DNA from: Maridesulfovibrio sp.
GTDB lineage: Bacteria > Desulfobacterota > Desulfovibrionia > Desulfovibrionales > Desulfovibrionaceae
DNA length: 64,000 nucleotides
Direction of reading: 5' to 3'
Assembly (NCBI RefSeq): GCF_963677005.1
Contig: NZ_OY781616.1
Coordinates: 372,001-436,000 of the forward strand
In this document: in pieces, positions 19,430 through 30,260 of the stretch
How positions within the stretch are numbered: position 1 is the first letter of the stretch
How the letters are laid out: each line of letters starts with the position of its first letter
The notes under the pieces: generated by a model
Database searches by the model: none
What the model saw: the letters and a program-made list of their open reading frames with translations, nothing else
What the model was told of the DNA's origin: nothing
Made by a program: the position numbers and the translations under genes

Positions 19430-19873
19430 TCAGTTGAATATAAAGTCCCAGTTCAGTTTTGTCCCGTAAAGAAAACAGAAACCTGTCAGCAGCGATACCA
19501 AGGAGAAGGCAATCTCCCTGGGCTGCACCCTGCGAGATCCGGTCATAACAAAGTACAATTGGAGGGGAAGCGCAAGTCCGCGCAGGCCGAAGATTGTGCC
19601 GATCAGCAGCAGCACCGGCCCCAGAAAGGGCAGTCTGTGGATTTCGCCTGCTCCGGAAAAGGCGTAAAGTCCGAATGTGGCGATTACCGTGGCTATGAAT
19701 GCGGTAACCAGCGCCGGGATGCTGGAGTTTCGTTCTGCCATTGAACTCAGGTCTTCACCTGCACCGAAATAGCGGTAGGCGGCAGGGCCTGCGATTATAA
19801 TGGCCACGTGCAGTATCGCTACCAAAAAACAGATTGTTCCACCCAGATTAAGCAGGTGTGCGGGATTAAACAT
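19430..19873 (-). CDS. Four-helix membrane protein, unknown
   Basis: 147 residues with four hydrophobic segments at about 8-30, 52-72, 80-102 and 120-140. No charged motif, Cys cluster or recognisable family signature. It follows the Cys-rich DUF3795-like gene by 14 bp and is probably co-transcribed with it. It could be a small transport or stress membrane protein, but nothing in the sequence decides this. Confidence 0.65.
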   Translation of the reverse strand: MFNPAHLLNLGGTICFLVAILHVAIIIAGPAAYRYFGAGEDLSSMAERNSSIPALVTAFIATVIATFGLYAFSGAGEIHRLPFLGPVLLLIGTIFGLRGLALPLQLYFVMTGSRRVQPREIAFSLVSLLTGFCFLYGTKLNWDFIFN

Positions 19874-19887
19874 GTGCCTGATCCGTC

Positions 19888-20349
19888 TCAGGGATAACGC
19901 GGTTTATCGGCCTGGAATCTTATAAATTCATCCACGCCGTGTTTTTGCATGAGCTGGTTGTTCCGCTGCCATCTGCCCAGCAGATTTTCCGGCAACCCGG
20001 TCTTTCCGCAGTCCGGAAATTCTCTGCATTGGAAACAGAATTCGATCTCGTGTTCCCGTACGCATTGTTCCACCTTGCATTGTGGCAGACATATTCTGGT
20101 TTCGGATCTGCAACCGCCGCATTTCGGTGCGGCCAGGCTTTCCAGAAGTGCTCGGAATTCCGCGTAGTGACTCATGGCCGGATTGAAGCTTTCCAGGCGT
20201 TGAGCGTATACTTCAAAGTTCGGACCGAGAATCTCTGCTATTTTCTTTGCATGGTTGGAAACAGTGCCTTCGGCGCAGCCTACGCAGCGGGAGCAGTCCA
20301 GGCCGCACGGAGAAAGCAGATGTCTTGGGAATGGTTGTGGAGTGTGCAT
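19888..20349 (-). CDS. DUF3795-like Cys-rich protein
   Basis: About 153 residues; ATG 20349 preferred over a TTG two codons upstream. It has 11 or more Cys: PCGLDCSRCVGC at the start, CGGCRSETRICLPQC in the middle, then CVREHEIEFCFQCREFPDC. This fits the DUF3795 family, small proteins presumed to bind zinc or an Fe-S cluster; no function is established. Upstream gene of a probable pair with the four-helix membrane protein. Confidence 0.75.
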   Translation of the reverse strand: MHTPQPFPRHLLSPCGLDCSRCVGCAEGTVSNHAKKIAEILGPNFEVYAQRLESFNPAMSHYAEFRALLESLAAPKCGGCRSETRICLPQCKVEQCVREHEIEFCFQCREFPDCGKTGLPENLLGRWQRNNQLMQKHGVDEFIRFQADKPRYP

Positions 20350-20479
20350 TTTCAATATCCAGGTTCAGGATTGGAAAGATTAATGATTGTAATTGGCCTG
20401 TAGGTCCGAATATAAATCAGATCACCGTAAATTACGAGAGGTATCGGCGCTGAAAAATTATTGTGGCCGGCAGATAGAG

Positions 20480-20512
20480 AAAAGCCTCCTTCCTGAAGAG
20501 AAGGAGGCTTTT
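20480..20512 (-). terminator. Terminator after the TPR gene
   Basis: A perfect 13-bp inverted repeat (20480-20492 with 20500-20512) with a 7-base loop; the arm ends give AAAA/TTTT flanks, so it can act in both directions. It lies in the 266-bp gap downstream of the TPR gene. Confidence 0.8.
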
Positions 20513-20621
20513 GCTGATAATATGTTAATCCGGGCGGCCTATTTGTTTTTTCCGGTCATGAAAGAAATTCGTTTGACCGAGACTGTCTGTAGGCACCGGA
20601 TTTTATCTGCCGGTTGCGACT

Positions 20622-21242
20622 CTAGCGGTACTGTTCCAGTTCCTTGAGAAAGTCGGCAGATACTTCAAAGCCGGTTTTTATGGCCTTGTCTACACATTCA
20701 ACGGCTTTTTTGTAGTCTTTCTTTTCAACATAGCACAGGGCAAGGTTGTTCCAGGCAGGGCCGAAGTTTTCTTCAAGCTTCAGGGCTTTTTCACATACTT
20801 CCATGCAGTCGTCTATCTCTCCTTCATTGTAGTAGGCACTGCCGAGTGTGGACAGGGCCTGGATGAAGTTGGGGTCGTATTTGACGGCGCGTTTCAAGGC
20901 TTTGATAGCCTTGTCCACTTCACCCTGCTGCATGTAAACATAGCCGATGTTGCCCCAGGGGACGGCGAAGAAGGGGCGCTGCTGTGTGGCGGATATGTTG
21001 TAACGCAGGCAGCCGTCAAGGTCGCCGCGCTGCATTGCAATTCCGCCGAGCTGAACGTAGGCTTCGGCCATTTTGGGAGATTCATCGATGGCGGCGAGAA
21101 ACTCGCGTTCCGCTTCCATGAAATCCCGTTTTGCAAGATATGCCACACCCAGATTGTAGCGGGTGTTGCTGCAGGTGGGACTTGCTTCCTGTTTCTTTTT
21201 CAGGTCTGCTATATAGTCATCAAGATTATCAAATTTCTGCAC
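20622..21242 (-). CDS. TPR-repeat protein
   Basis: 206 residues, GTG start with a GAGGTGAT ribosome site. About four and a half TPRs fill the protein after residue 20, with consensus pairs such as YNLGVAYL, AYVQLGGIA, PWGNIGYVYM, ALSTLGSAYY and AWNNLALCYV. No signal peptide, so a cytoplasmic scaffold. The repeats are regular and match neighbours in composition. It is the last of a run of minus-strand small genes (YkgJ-like, unknown, TPR). Confidence 0.82.
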   Translation of the reverse strand: MQKFDNLDDYIADLKKKQEASPTCSNTRYNLGVAYLAKRDFMEAEREFLAAIDESPKMAEAYVQLGGIAMQRGDLDGCLRYNISATQQRPFFAVPWGNIGYVYMQQGEVDKAIKALKRAVKYDPNFIQALSTLGSAYYNEGEIDDCMEVCEKALKLEENFGPAWNNLALCYVEKKDYKKAVECVDKAIKTGFEVSADFLKELEQYR

Positions 21243-21310
21243 GGAATCACCTCATAATATTTCAAAAGTTCTGTTGCCGTCGTGGCCGGGGCGTACTGCC
21301 GTGAAGGGGA

Positions 21311-21658
21311 TCAAACCTTTTTGCCTTCTTTTTCAAGCAGTTCGTTATACCATACACAAAAGTCAAAAATGGGGCGGACTCTTTCGAAGTTCATGGCCAG
21401 CATTACTCCGAACTCAGCCGCTGCCTGAGCATACTCGGAGTTGCGGTTCGCCTTGACTTCGCGGACAAATTCCTCGCAGAGCTGCTGGGAAGTTCTTCCG
21501 GTAATGTCTTTGCGCATATCGATAGGGTCGAAAGGCAACTGGAACGGATCCCATTCATCATATCCGATTTTGTCAACAAACCTGCGCCGACGCGGCGACA
21601 GTTTTTCGTACATGATCCGCTTTTGTTCTTCAATTTCTTCCAGGCTGGGGTTGGCCAC
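21311..21658 (-). CDS. Small hypothetical protein downstream of the YkgJ-like gene
   Basis: 115 residues from GTG 21656-21658, chosen because AGAGGAG sits seven bases upstream; a longer frame to 21817 overlaps the upstream gene and reads as Arg/Pro-rich noise there. The protein opens with a charged helix (LEEIEEQKRIMYEKL), then RRRRFVDKIGYDEWDPFQLP, and is otherwise helical. Not recognised. It sits 31 bp after the YkgJ-like gene, so likely the same operon. Confidence 0.65.
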   Translation of the reverse strand: MANPSLEEIEEQKRIMYEKLSPRRRRFVDKIGYDEWDPFQLPFDPIDMRKDITGRTSQQLCEEFVREVKANRNSEYAQAAAEFGVMLAMNFERVRPIFDFCVWYNELLEKEGKKV

Positions 21659-21689
21659 TTGATAGCTCCTCTGCGTAAACGAACTGGGG

Positions 21690-22460
21690 TTATTGTTTCG
21701 GCGCAGCACCGAGTTCAACGGAGTAGTTGCAGGTGGCGCATGCCGATTTGTCTTCATTGCATGTGCTGCACGCCTCGGACGGAGCCTTGGCCGGAGCCGG
21801 TTTTTCAACCTTTTCACCTGTGTTGGCTCCCAGATATTCCGGAGTATAGTCGGTAAGCAGGGCCATGGATGCCGGAACCAGCACTTCGGGCAGTTCCCGC
21901 AGGCTTGAGTTTACGGATGCAGCCAGTTCCTCGCTTAATTCCATAAGCTTGGACTGCAGGGTATCCATATTCATTGTGGGGTATGATTTACCCGGTGCGA
22001 ATCCTGATTTCTGGCAGGAGTGTGCTTCTCCTCCGATATTCATGGGTACGCCGTAAATACGGCAGGTAAGGGGTCTGGATTCGTAAACTGCGCAGAGGTC
22101 ATCCTTATTCAGGAGCGGGCAGCGGACACGAGCCAGTGATACTTCCCTGAGAATTTCAGTTGCGGAACTCCCGGCCTGGCTTGCTTTGAAAGCGCGTCTT
22201 TTGATCTTGTGCACCTGCCTGTCGGCAACGTCCGCTTTCTGCATGATGTCAGAGCGTTCCATACCGCTGTATTTTTCATTGAACTTGTGGTTCAGGTAAA
22301 CGGCTTCCACAAGTGTAAGGTCGAAAAGGGCGTGACAGCAGTCGCTGCATCCTTTCCCGCATTTGATGCCGCCGTCTGTCTGTTCAGCGATTTTATTGAA
22401 GGCCTTGTCCACCTCTGCGACAAGAGCTTCATATTTTTCAAAAACTTCTTTGAACTCCAA
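21690..22460 (-). CDS. YkgJ-family cysteine-cluster protein
   Basis: 256 residues, TTG start with GGGAGG seven bases upstream. The core has KCGKGCSDCCHALFDLT, later RVRCPLL, then LCAVYESRPLTCRIYG, the CxxxCxxCC and RPLxCR signature of the YkgJ/zinc- or Fe-S-binding family. The exact reaction is unknown for the family. An unusual C-terminal tail repeats Cys pairs (CSTCNEDKSACATCNYS), which could hold another metal. First gene of a small-gene operon with the unknown and TPR genes. Confidence 0.82.
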   Translation of the reverse strand: MEFKEVFEKYEALVAEVDKAFNKIAEQTDGGIKCGKGCSDCCHALFDLTLVEAVYLNHKFNEKYSGMERSDIMQKADVADRQVHKIKRRAFKASQAGSSATEILREVSLARVRCPLLNKDDLCAVYESRPLTCRIYGVPMNIGGEAHSCQKSGFAPGKSYPTMNMDTLQSKLMELSEELAASVNSSLRELPEVLVPASMALLTDYTPEYLGANTGEKVEKPAPAKAPSEACSTCNEDKSACATCNYSVELGAAPKQ

Positions 22461-22798
22461 AGTAAAACCTCCCTAAAACGTATATGACCGGAGAGCATGA
22501 CGCGAAAAAAGCGTAAACTCAAATAAACTAAGTCTTAAAGTCCAGCAGTCAATCGCCTGCATGAAAATAATCAACGGTTCTTTCATGTGTGCAGCATGCG
22601 GAATGAATTTCCGTCCCGGTACGAGTAGAAAACCGTTGCGGCGCAAAAAATTGGAAGGGGGAGACAGGCGAATATGGAATCTAGACACCGGCAGGATCAA
22701 ATTATTGCTGTGGATTGCATCCGTCAATTAAAGAGCAGGCGGGAATCCGGTTACCCATGATTCCCGCCTTTTCGGTCTTTCTGCTGAAAAAGAGCTTC
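22461..22798. other. Intergenic stretch with ferredoxin terminator
   Basis: About 340 bp between the YkgJ-like and ferredoxin genes, both minus-strand. It contains the terminator at 22737-22769; the rest is presumably promoter for the YkgJ-like operon. No coding sequence is supported. Confidence 0.5.
22737..22769 (-). terminator. Terminator after the ferredoxin gene
   Basis: An 11-bp perfect inverted repeat (22737-22747 with 22759-22769), GC-rich stem, followed by T-rich sequence on the plus side. Placed 30 bp past the ferredoxin stop. Confidence 0.75.
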
Positions 22799-22987
22799 TT
22801 ACTGCTCTTCAACAGTGATAGCGCCCTGCTCACATACTTCAACGCAGGATTCGCAGCCGAGACATTCGTCTTCGTTTACTGCTACAGCCTTACCGTCCTG
22901 AAGTTCGTAAACTTCGGTAGGACATACGTCAACGCATTCGCCGTCGCCGTTACATTTGTCGGTATCAATAGTGATAACGTAGCTCAT
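22799..22987 (-). CDS. Small two-cluster ferredoxin with Asp in first cluster motif
   Basis: 62 residues from ATG 22985-22987, picked over a start 12 codons upstream because GGAGGG lies seven bases before it. First motif: C12-N-G-D15-G-E-C18-V-D-V-C22-P, i.e. CxxDxxCxxxCP with Asp where the second Cys usually is. Second motif: C42-x2-C45-x2-C48-x3-C52. Asp-containing motifs occur in Pyrococcus ferredoxin and Desulfovibrio africanus ferredoxin III and allow [3Fe-4S]/[4Fe-4S] interconversion. Cytoplasmic low-potential electron carrier, partner unknown. Confidence 0.9.
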   Translation of the reverse strand: MSYVITIDTDKCNGDGECVDVCPTEVYELQDGKAVAVNEDECLGCESCVEVCEQGAITVEEQ

Positions 22988-23329
22988 AGTGTTACCCTCC
23001 AAAAGATTGATTTTTTCAGCCACTGATCGCCTGCGTACACTATGCCATACGGCGACGCAGTATATATTCTTAAGGTTTTGCCGGACAATCCCGGTCTATA
23101 CCCCGACACAGGGCTATTGGAATTGGGATATCCACAACACCTGTCCATGTCAAGAACACATCGGGGAAAAATACAATAAACCTGCCATCGTTTTCGGCTC
23201 GGCTAAACCGTGAATTTAAATACATTTGACGAAAGATATTTTTAGGGCCGCAGAATGGTGACTTTGGCGGAGCATTTATTTAATAGAATTCTTTACCAGT
23301 AATTTTAGCCGAATTTTTCAGGAGTAGCT
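22988..23329. other. Divergent intergenic region, no gene seen
   Basis: About 340 bp between the divergent ferredoxin and aminopeptidase genes, so it must hold promoters in both directions. I see no strong palindrome or RNA structure. Confidence 0.5.
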
Positions 23330-24529
23330 ATGCTGAGCAAGGAACAGCTTGAGAAATATGTTGATGCCCTGTGGTGGGGACTTACAACCGCCAGAACAAA
23401 GCCTTACGAAAAAGGCGATATGATTTTAATCCGTTACGAAGCGGAGGCACAGCCGCTTGCCGAGGTCATGTTCCGCCACCTTATTGAAAAGGGAATGAAT
23501 CCGGTTCCGCGTCTTTCGCTGAGCCCGGACATGGAAAAGAGTTTTTACGGTCTTGGGAACGATGACCAGCTTGAATTTATTGCGCCGGGTGACAAGGAGT
23601 TCACCGACAATCTTCATGGACTTATTGTGCTGCTGGCACCGGCTTCCCTGACCCACCTTGCCGAAGTGGATCCCTCCCGCATGGGAAAATGCGCTGTGGC
23701 CCGCAAGGTTCTGCGCGACATAATGGAAGTGCGCGAGCAGAAGGGCGAACTGGGCTGGACCCTTTGTTCCTATCCCACAAAGGCCATGGCCGAATCCGCA
23801 GGACTGTCCATTGAGGAATTCACCGCGCAGATAGTCAAAGCCTGCTATCTTGACGAGGAAGATCCGGCCGCGTGCTGGAACGGAGTATTCGAGAAGGCCG
23901 CAGAAGTGAAGTCCTGGCTGAACGGCCTGGGCATAGAATCGTACCGTGTGGTTACCGAGGATATGGATCTGGTGGTAAAGCACGGCGAGTTGCGCCAGTG
24001 GATAGGTGTATCCGGGCACAATATTCCGAGCTTTGAACTCTTCATATCCCCTGACTGGCGGGGCACATCCGGTGTGTACTATGCCGATCAGCCCTCATTC
24101 CGGTCCGGGAACTACGTGGAAGGCGTAAGGCTCGTTTTCGAGGACGGTGTGGCAACACAGATAAGTGCAAAGGAAGGCGAGGAGTTTGTTAAAAAACAAC
24201 TGGCCATGGATATCGGGGCTTCCCGTCTTGGCGAATTTTCACTTACCGACCGTCGTTTTTCCCGCATAGACAAGTTTATGGCCAACACCCTCTATGATGA
24301 AAACTACGGTGGTGAATTCGGAAACTGCCATGTTGCTGTCGGCGCTTCCTATGCCGATACTTATGCCGGGGATCAGGAAGAACTGGACGAGTCCCGCAAG
24401 GATGAACTCGGCTACAACACATCCGCGTTGCACTGGGATCTGGTCAATACTCAGGACAAGACTGTCTACGCCAGACTCAAAGACGGCAGCGAGGTCGTCA
24501 TATACAAGTCCGGAGAGTTTCAGATTTAA
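23330..24529 (+). CDS. M29-family metallo-aminopeptidase
   Basis: 399 residues, the usual length. Family features: N-terminal KGDMILIRYEAEAQPLAEVMF; the middle ISPDWRGTSGVYY; and in the C-terminal half GGEFGNCHVAVGASY and ALHWDLV, which carry metal-binding Glu/His/Asp residues. M29 enzymes (AmpS, PepS, aminopeptidase T) remove N-terminal residues from peptides in the cytoplasm with two divalent metals. Single-gene unit with ATG start after CAGGAGTA. Confidence 0.88.
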   Translation: MLSKEQLEKYVDALWWGLTTARTKPYEKGDMILIRYEAEAQPLAEVMFRHLIEKGMNPVPRLSLSPDMEKSFYGLGNDDQLEFIAPGDKEFTDNLHGLIVLLAPASLTHLAEVDPSRMGKCAVARKVLRDIMEVREQKGELGWTLCSYPTKAMAESAGLSIEEFTAQIVKACYLDEEDPAACWNGVFEKAAEVKSWLNGLGIESYRVVTEDMDLVVKHGELRQWIGVSGHNIPSFELFISPDWRGTSGVYYADQPSFRSGNYVEGVRLVFEDGVATQISAKEGEEFVKKQLAMDIGASRLGEFSLTDRRFSRIDKFMANTLYDENYGGEFGNCHVAVGASYADTYAGDQEELDESRKDELGYNTSALHWDLVNTQDKTVYARLKDGSEVVIYKSGEFQI

Positions 24530-24571
24530 GGAAGCCTGTTTTTATTATTTGAAGCGCTTCGCGTTTCTTAT

Positions 24572-24603
24572 GATTTGATTTCGCCGCCGGCGGCCAAAGG
24601 GGC
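24572..24603 (+). repeat. Dispersed GC-rich repeat, copy 1
   Basis: This 32-base segment matches the complement of 29108-29139 at 30 of 32 positions. It contains the palindromic GCCGCCGGCGGC core followed by CAAAGGGGC. It lies in the intergenic gap after the aminopeptidase. I associate such repeats with Desulfovibrio genomes, but the copy number here must be checked by search. Confidence 0.7.
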
Positions 24604-24640
24604 CGCGACCCTTTGGAATCCCAGCTGGTTTAAATATGAA

Positions 24641-24675
24641 AAACGGGCCGCTATATTTAATATCGCGGCCCGTTT
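24641..24675 (+). terminator. Terminator after the aminopeptidase gene
   Basis: An 11-bp inverted repeat (24641-24651 with 24665-24675) with a 13-base loop and flanking A/T tracts; can act for the aminopeptidase and the converging barrel gene. Confidence 0.8.
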
Positions 24676-24764
24676 CTTGTCTGTTCAGGCTTCATGTCCG
24701 GCAGGGCGGAAAAGGTCAATCCTACAGACGCCCGGCCTCCACATGAAATTATCTAATCAGGATA

Positions 24765-26293
<1,529 letters not shown>

Positions 26294-26330
26294 CTATTAG
26301 CGGTGTTGCCGGAGATTTTTCCTACAAAGA

Positions 26331-26362
26331 ACCCCCTGCACAACGAGCGCTGCACAGGGGGT
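26331..26362 (-). terminator. Terminator after pheT
   Basis: ACCCCCTG (26331-26338) pairs with CAGGGGGT (26355-26362), with extra pairing possible inside the loop. It is placed 25 bp past the pheT stop and ends the translation operon. Confidence 0.7.
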
Positions 26363-26387
26363 GATTTATTGCTATGACTTGCGGAGG

Positions 26388-28787
26388 CTAGAACCTGATC
26401 GGAAGAGCTTTTTCAAGGGCAGCAAGAACTTTTGCGTGTTCCTTGTCTACAGCCTTGTCGGTCAGGGTCTTCTGTCCATGGCGGTAGGTCAGGCGGAACG
26501 ACAGATTGCGTTCCTCGTCCTGTCCTTCGGGAACAAAGACATTGACCAGTTCCACGGATTCCAGCAGGGGCAGTCTGAGATCAAGGATTGCCTTGTTGAT
26601 GGTTTCCGCATGCAGGGATATCGGACCGATAACGGTCACATCGCGTCTGGAGGGCGGAAATACCGGCAGGGAAGAGAACTGGATTTTATGCGCCATTACA
26701 AGTTCGCGCAGCAGATCAGCATTCAGATCGGCCATCCATACTTCCTTTCTGGCGTGGTATTTGTCGGCAATGGCCGGTGTGACCATTCCGATAATTCCTA
26801 TTTCCCTGTCACCCAGCGATACTTTGACACACGGTTCGAGGTAGCTGCTTTCTTCTGCGAGAGAAAATTGCGCTTCACCCAGTTTAAGGCTGACCAGCAG
26901 ATGCTCGACAAGTCCTTTCACATCAAGATAATCGGCATCGCCGTGCTCGTTCGGCCATTCGGCCTTGCTGCGTGAGCCGGTAAGCATTATTCCCAGACGG
27001 GACTGTTCTCTGGTCTCGGTATCGGATTCCGGGTCTTTGAGGAATTTTTTGGCTATCTCAAAAATACGGATATGCGAGTTGCCCTGAGCTATGTTGTGTC
27101 TGACGGTGCCGAGCAGACCGGGAGCGATCTCGGTGCGCAGAACATTCTGGTCTTCGCTAAGAGGGTTGGCGATGTTGACGCGGCCTTCTTTCGGGAGACC
27201 CAGCAGGTCCAGATCCTCATCTCCCACAAAACTGTAGTTGATGGCTTCGTGCAGACCTACCCCGCGTCCCCAGTATTTGAGGCGGCGATTGAAGCCGTAC
27301 GGAGTATCAGCCGCAACGGAGGATTCGAATGTTTTGGATATGCGGGGCAGCACGGATGGAATTTTGTCCATGCCGTAGTAACGGGCAACCTCTTCGTAAA
27401 GGTCGGCCTCGCGTTCCAGGTCGAGCCTGTATGAAGGCGTGCTTACCTTCCAGCATTCGGAATCCGAGTCGTCAACGTCAAGCCCCATAAGTGTGAAAGC
27501 CTTTTTGCTGAATTCCGGTTCAAGTTCCAGACCCAGGAATGCGTTGCAGCGGGCATGGCGGTACTTGTGGGTGCGGTCATGCCACGGAGCAGGTTCGTTT
27601 TTGACCACCCCGGAAACCACTTTTGCTCCGGACAGTTCGCTCATCAGCTGAGCGGCACGGTCCATGGCATAGGTGTTCAGCACCTGATCGACACCGCGTT
27701 CGAAACGGTAGGATGCTTCGGAAGGCAGTGCCAGACGGCGGGCCGTCTTGCGGATCAAAGCCGGTTTGAACACAGCGGATTCAATGATGACGTTGGTGGA
27801 ATTGTCGCTGATTTCAGAGTTCATCCCACCCATAACTCCGGCCAGGGCAACAGGGCGTTCCGCATCCCAGATCAGCAGGTCGGAACCGATAAGTTTGCGT
27901 TCCTGCTCGTCGAGAGTGGTGAACTTCATTCCGTCGGGTGCGAAGCCCACACGGATTTTGCCACCCTTGACCAGATCTCCGTCAAAAGAGTGCAGGGGCT
28001 GGCCCAGTTCGAAAAGTATGTAGTTGGTTACATCAACGATATTGCTGATGGGCCGGACTCCCACGGAGAGCAGGCGGTAGCGTATCCAGTCCGGAGAGGG
28101 CGCGATCTTCGCTCCCTGAAGTATTCTGGCCTGATAGAGCGGGCAGATATCCGGATCATCTATTTCGATCTTGAGCAGGTTGTTGGCATTGCCGCCGGAT
28201 TCCGTAAGGTTCAGCTTCGGAAGGGTCAGCGGAATATCGAAAGCGAGGCTGGCTTCACGGGCGATTCCAAGCATGGACAGGCAGTCGGCACGGTTGGGGG
28301 TGATACCCAGATCCAGCACTGTGTCTTCCATGTTCATGGCTTCGGTGAATTTTGCGCCAGGCTTAATACCTTCGGGGAGCACCATGATGCCTTCATGGCT
28401 GTCCGAAAGTTCAAGTTCGCGTTCGGAACAGATCATTCCGTGTGATTTTACTCCGCGAAGTTTGGCCTTTTTGATCTTGAGACCGCCGGGCATGGTAACG
28501 CCCACCTTGGCGACCGGCACATTCTGGCCCTGCGCCACGTTCGGCGCACCGCAGACGATGTCGAGAAGCTCGCCTTCACCAACATCAACCTTGCAGATGG
28601 ACAGTTTTTCGGCTTCGGGGTGCTTGCCGCACTCCACAACATGGCCGACAACGATGTCCTTGATCGCTTCAAACGGATTGAAAATTTCTTCCAGCTCAAG
28701 GCCGAGCATGGTCAGCCTGTCGCCAAGCTCCTGGATTTCGCCCTCGTAAGGAACGAACTCCCGCAGCCATTGCATGCTTAAAAGCAT
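26388..28787 (-). CDS. pheT: Phenylalanyl-tRNA synthetase beta subunit
   Basis: 799 residues, normal length. N-terminal PheT motif (MQWLREFVPY), an EMAP-like tRNA-binding domain at about 40-150 (VGHVVECGKHPEAEKLSICKV), B3/B4 editing and B5 domains (GITPNRADCLSMLGIAREAS), and a C-terminal anticodon-binding FDX-ACB domain (FPPSRRDVTVI). With PheS it forms the alpha2-beta2 enzyme that charges tRNA-Phe. It is 422 bp from pheS, unusually far, with repeat sequence between. Confidence 0.97.
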   Translation of the reverse strand: MLLSMQWLREFVPYEGEIQELGDRLTMLGLELEEIFNPFEAIKDIVVGHVVECGKHPEAEKLSICKVDVGEGELLDIVCGAPNVAQGQNVPVAKVGVTMPGGLKIKKAKLRGVKSHGMICSERELELSDSHEGIMVLPEGIKPGAKFTEAMNMEDTVLDLGITPNRADCLSMLGIAREASLAFDIPLTLPKLNLTESGGNANNLLKIEIDDPDICPLYQARILQGAKIAPSPDWIRYRLLSVGVRPISNIVDVTNYILFELGQPLHSFDGDLVKGGKIRVGFAPDGMKFTTLDEQERKLIGSDLLIWDAERPVALAGVMGGMNSEISDNSTNVIIESAVFKPALIRKTARRLALPSEASYRFERGVDQVLNTYAMDRAAQLMSELSGAKVVSGVVKNEPAPWHDRTHKYRHARCNAFLGLELEPEFSKKAFTLMGLDVDDSDSECWKVSTPSYRLDLEREADLYEEVARYYGMDKIPSVLPRISKTFESSVAADTPYGFNRRLKYWGRGVGLHEAINYSFVGDEDLDLLGLPKEGRVNIANPLSEDQNVLRTEIAPGLLGTVRHNIAQGNSHIRIFEIAKKFLKDPESDTETREQSRLGIMLTGSRSKAEWPNEHGDADYLDVKGLVEHLLVSLKLGEAQFSLAEESSYLEPCVKVSLGDREIGIIGMVTPAIADKYHARKEVWMADLNADLLRELVMAHKIQFSSLPVFPPSRRDVTVIGPISLHAETINKAILDLRLPLLESVELVNVFVPEGQDEERNLSFRLTYRHGQKTLTDKAVDKEHAKVLAALEKALPIRF

Positions 28788-29209
28788 TTGAGCCTCCAGC
28801 AGTCTTTATCTCACTGCGTGATATTTATATTTATCTGAAAGCAAAACAGTTTTACCCGGTGAGCCGCCTACGGTTTTATGCCTCCGGCGGCCCTCCGGGG
28901 GCCAAAGAAATTTTTTGTAAAAAGTTTCTCTGGACTCTTCAAAAACTTTTATTATGGCTTCGCCAGGCGTTGACGTTAAAATTATCCGGATATGGATTGA
29001 AGAAAGATTCCGTAAGGTGGACATTGATAAGGAAGCTTGTTTTACTTCTCTGCGCAATGTGCCGTTTATCAGGAGCGAAAGCCTGCTAGGGAGTGCAGAG
29101 GGGGTTAGCCCCTTTGCCCGCCGGAGGCGAAATCAAATCATCAATATCTCAAAATCAGCCCTGTGGGGCTTCCGGAAGCTGTCAACGTCAAGTTGCAGCG
29201 AATCTATAA
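28788..29209. repeat. pheS-pheT spacer carrying repeat elements
   Basis: A 422-bp non-coding spacer between genes that normally abut or nearly so. It contains the complement of the dispersed repeat at 29108-29139, and at 28880-28905 a related GC-rich palindrome (CCTCCGGCGG ... CCGGGGGCC). Short GC-rich palindromic segments alternate with T- and A-rich stretches. Only short stop-rich frames occur here, so I see no gene. Confidence 0.7.
29108..29139 (-). repeat. Dispersed GC-rich repeat, copy 2
   Basis: Complementary to copy 1 at 24572-24603 with two mismatches in 32. It lies in the pheS-pheT spacer, 70 bp past the pheS stop. Confidence 0.75.
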
Positions 29210-30259
29210 TCAGGAAAACTGTTCAAGGAACCGGACATCGTTTTCAAAGAACATGCGCAGGTCGCCGATGCCGTATTTGAGCATGGCCACACGTTCGATG
29301 CCGAGTCCGAAAGCGAAACCGGAGAATTTCTCGGTATCGTAATCAACTGCTTTCATAACATTGGGATCAATCATACCGCAGCCGAGAATTTCCACCCATC
29401 CAGTCTGCTTGCAGACGCGGCAGGGTTTCCCGTCCACGGTTCCTTTGCCTCCGCACATAACGCAGGAAATGTCCACTTCCGCGCTGGGCTCGGTAAAGGG
29501 AAAAAAGCTGGGGCGGAAGCGCACAGCTGTTTTGGGGCCGAAAAGCTGCTGCACGAACGCGGTAAGCGTTCCGCGCAGGTCGGCCATGCTTACGTTCCGG
29601 TCAACCAGAAGACCTTCGATCTGATGGAACATCGGGGTATGGGTCAGGTCGGAATCACGACGGTAGACCTTTCCCGGTGCAATGGCTGCCACAGGAGGAA
29701 CATTGGCCAGCATGGTGCGTACCTGCAAAGGAGATGTATGGGTGCGCATCAGTATGGAGTCGGAAATGTAGAGCGTGTCCTGCATATCGCGGGCAGGGTG
29801 TTCCGGCGGCATGTTCAGTGCTTCAAAGTTGTACCAGTCGTTTTCGACTTCCGGTCCTGAGACTACTTCAAAGCCCAGCCCGATGAAAACATCGCAGATT
29901 TCATCCATGGCAAGGGTAACCGGGTGCAGAGAACCCTCGGGCGGTCTGCGGCCGGGCATGGTCGGGTCGAAACGTGAAAGGCTCTCAGCGGCAGCTGCTT
30001 TTTCAAGCTGGCTCTGTCTTCCCTCAATTATGTCGGTGAGAGCGGCCTTAACCTCGTTTGCTTTTTTACCTGCTACTGGTTTGTCTTCATTCGGAAGAGA
30101 GGGCAGTCCGGACATGATCTTTGCAACGCGGCCTTTGCGGCCAAGCAGATCGACACGGATTTCTTCCAGTTCAGACAAAGAAGAAGCCTGATCCAGGCGA
30201 GCTTCGCACTCCGGGACCAGGCCTTCAAGTTCCTGTAACAGGGACTTTACGTCCGACAC
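29210..30259 (-). CDS. pheS: Phenylalanyl-tRNA synthetase alpha subunit
   Basis: 349 residues. N-terminal coiled coil, then the class II core with [14 protein letters not shown], motif 2 around [14 protein letters not shown] and the C-terminal motif 3 [14 protein letters not shown] Cys-rich insertion ([19 protein letters not shown]) is common in this subunit. It starts one base after rplT ends, so it is translationally close to the ribosomal genes. Confidence 0.97.
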   Translation of the reverse strand: MSDVKSLLQELEGLVPECEARLDQASSLSELEEIRVDLLGRKGRVAKIMSGLPSLPNEDKPVAGKKANEVKAALTDIIEGRQSQLEKAAAAESLSRFDPTMPGRRPPEGSLHPVTLAMDEICDVFIGLGFEVVSGPEVENDWYNFEALNMPPEHPARDMQDTLYISDSILMRTHTSPLQVRTMLANVPPVAAIAPGKVYRRDSDLTHTPMFHQIEGLLVDRNVSMADLRGTLTAFVQQLFGPKTAVRFRPSFFPFTEPSAEVDISCVMCGGKGTVDGKPCRVCKQTGWVEILGCGMIDPNVMKAVDYDTEKFSGFAFGLGIERVAMLKYGIGDLRMFFENDVRFLEQFS

Positions 30260-30260
30260 T

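Noticed and set aside
27555..28445. A 296-codon plus-strand frame
   Set aside because: It is antisense to pheT and has no motif.
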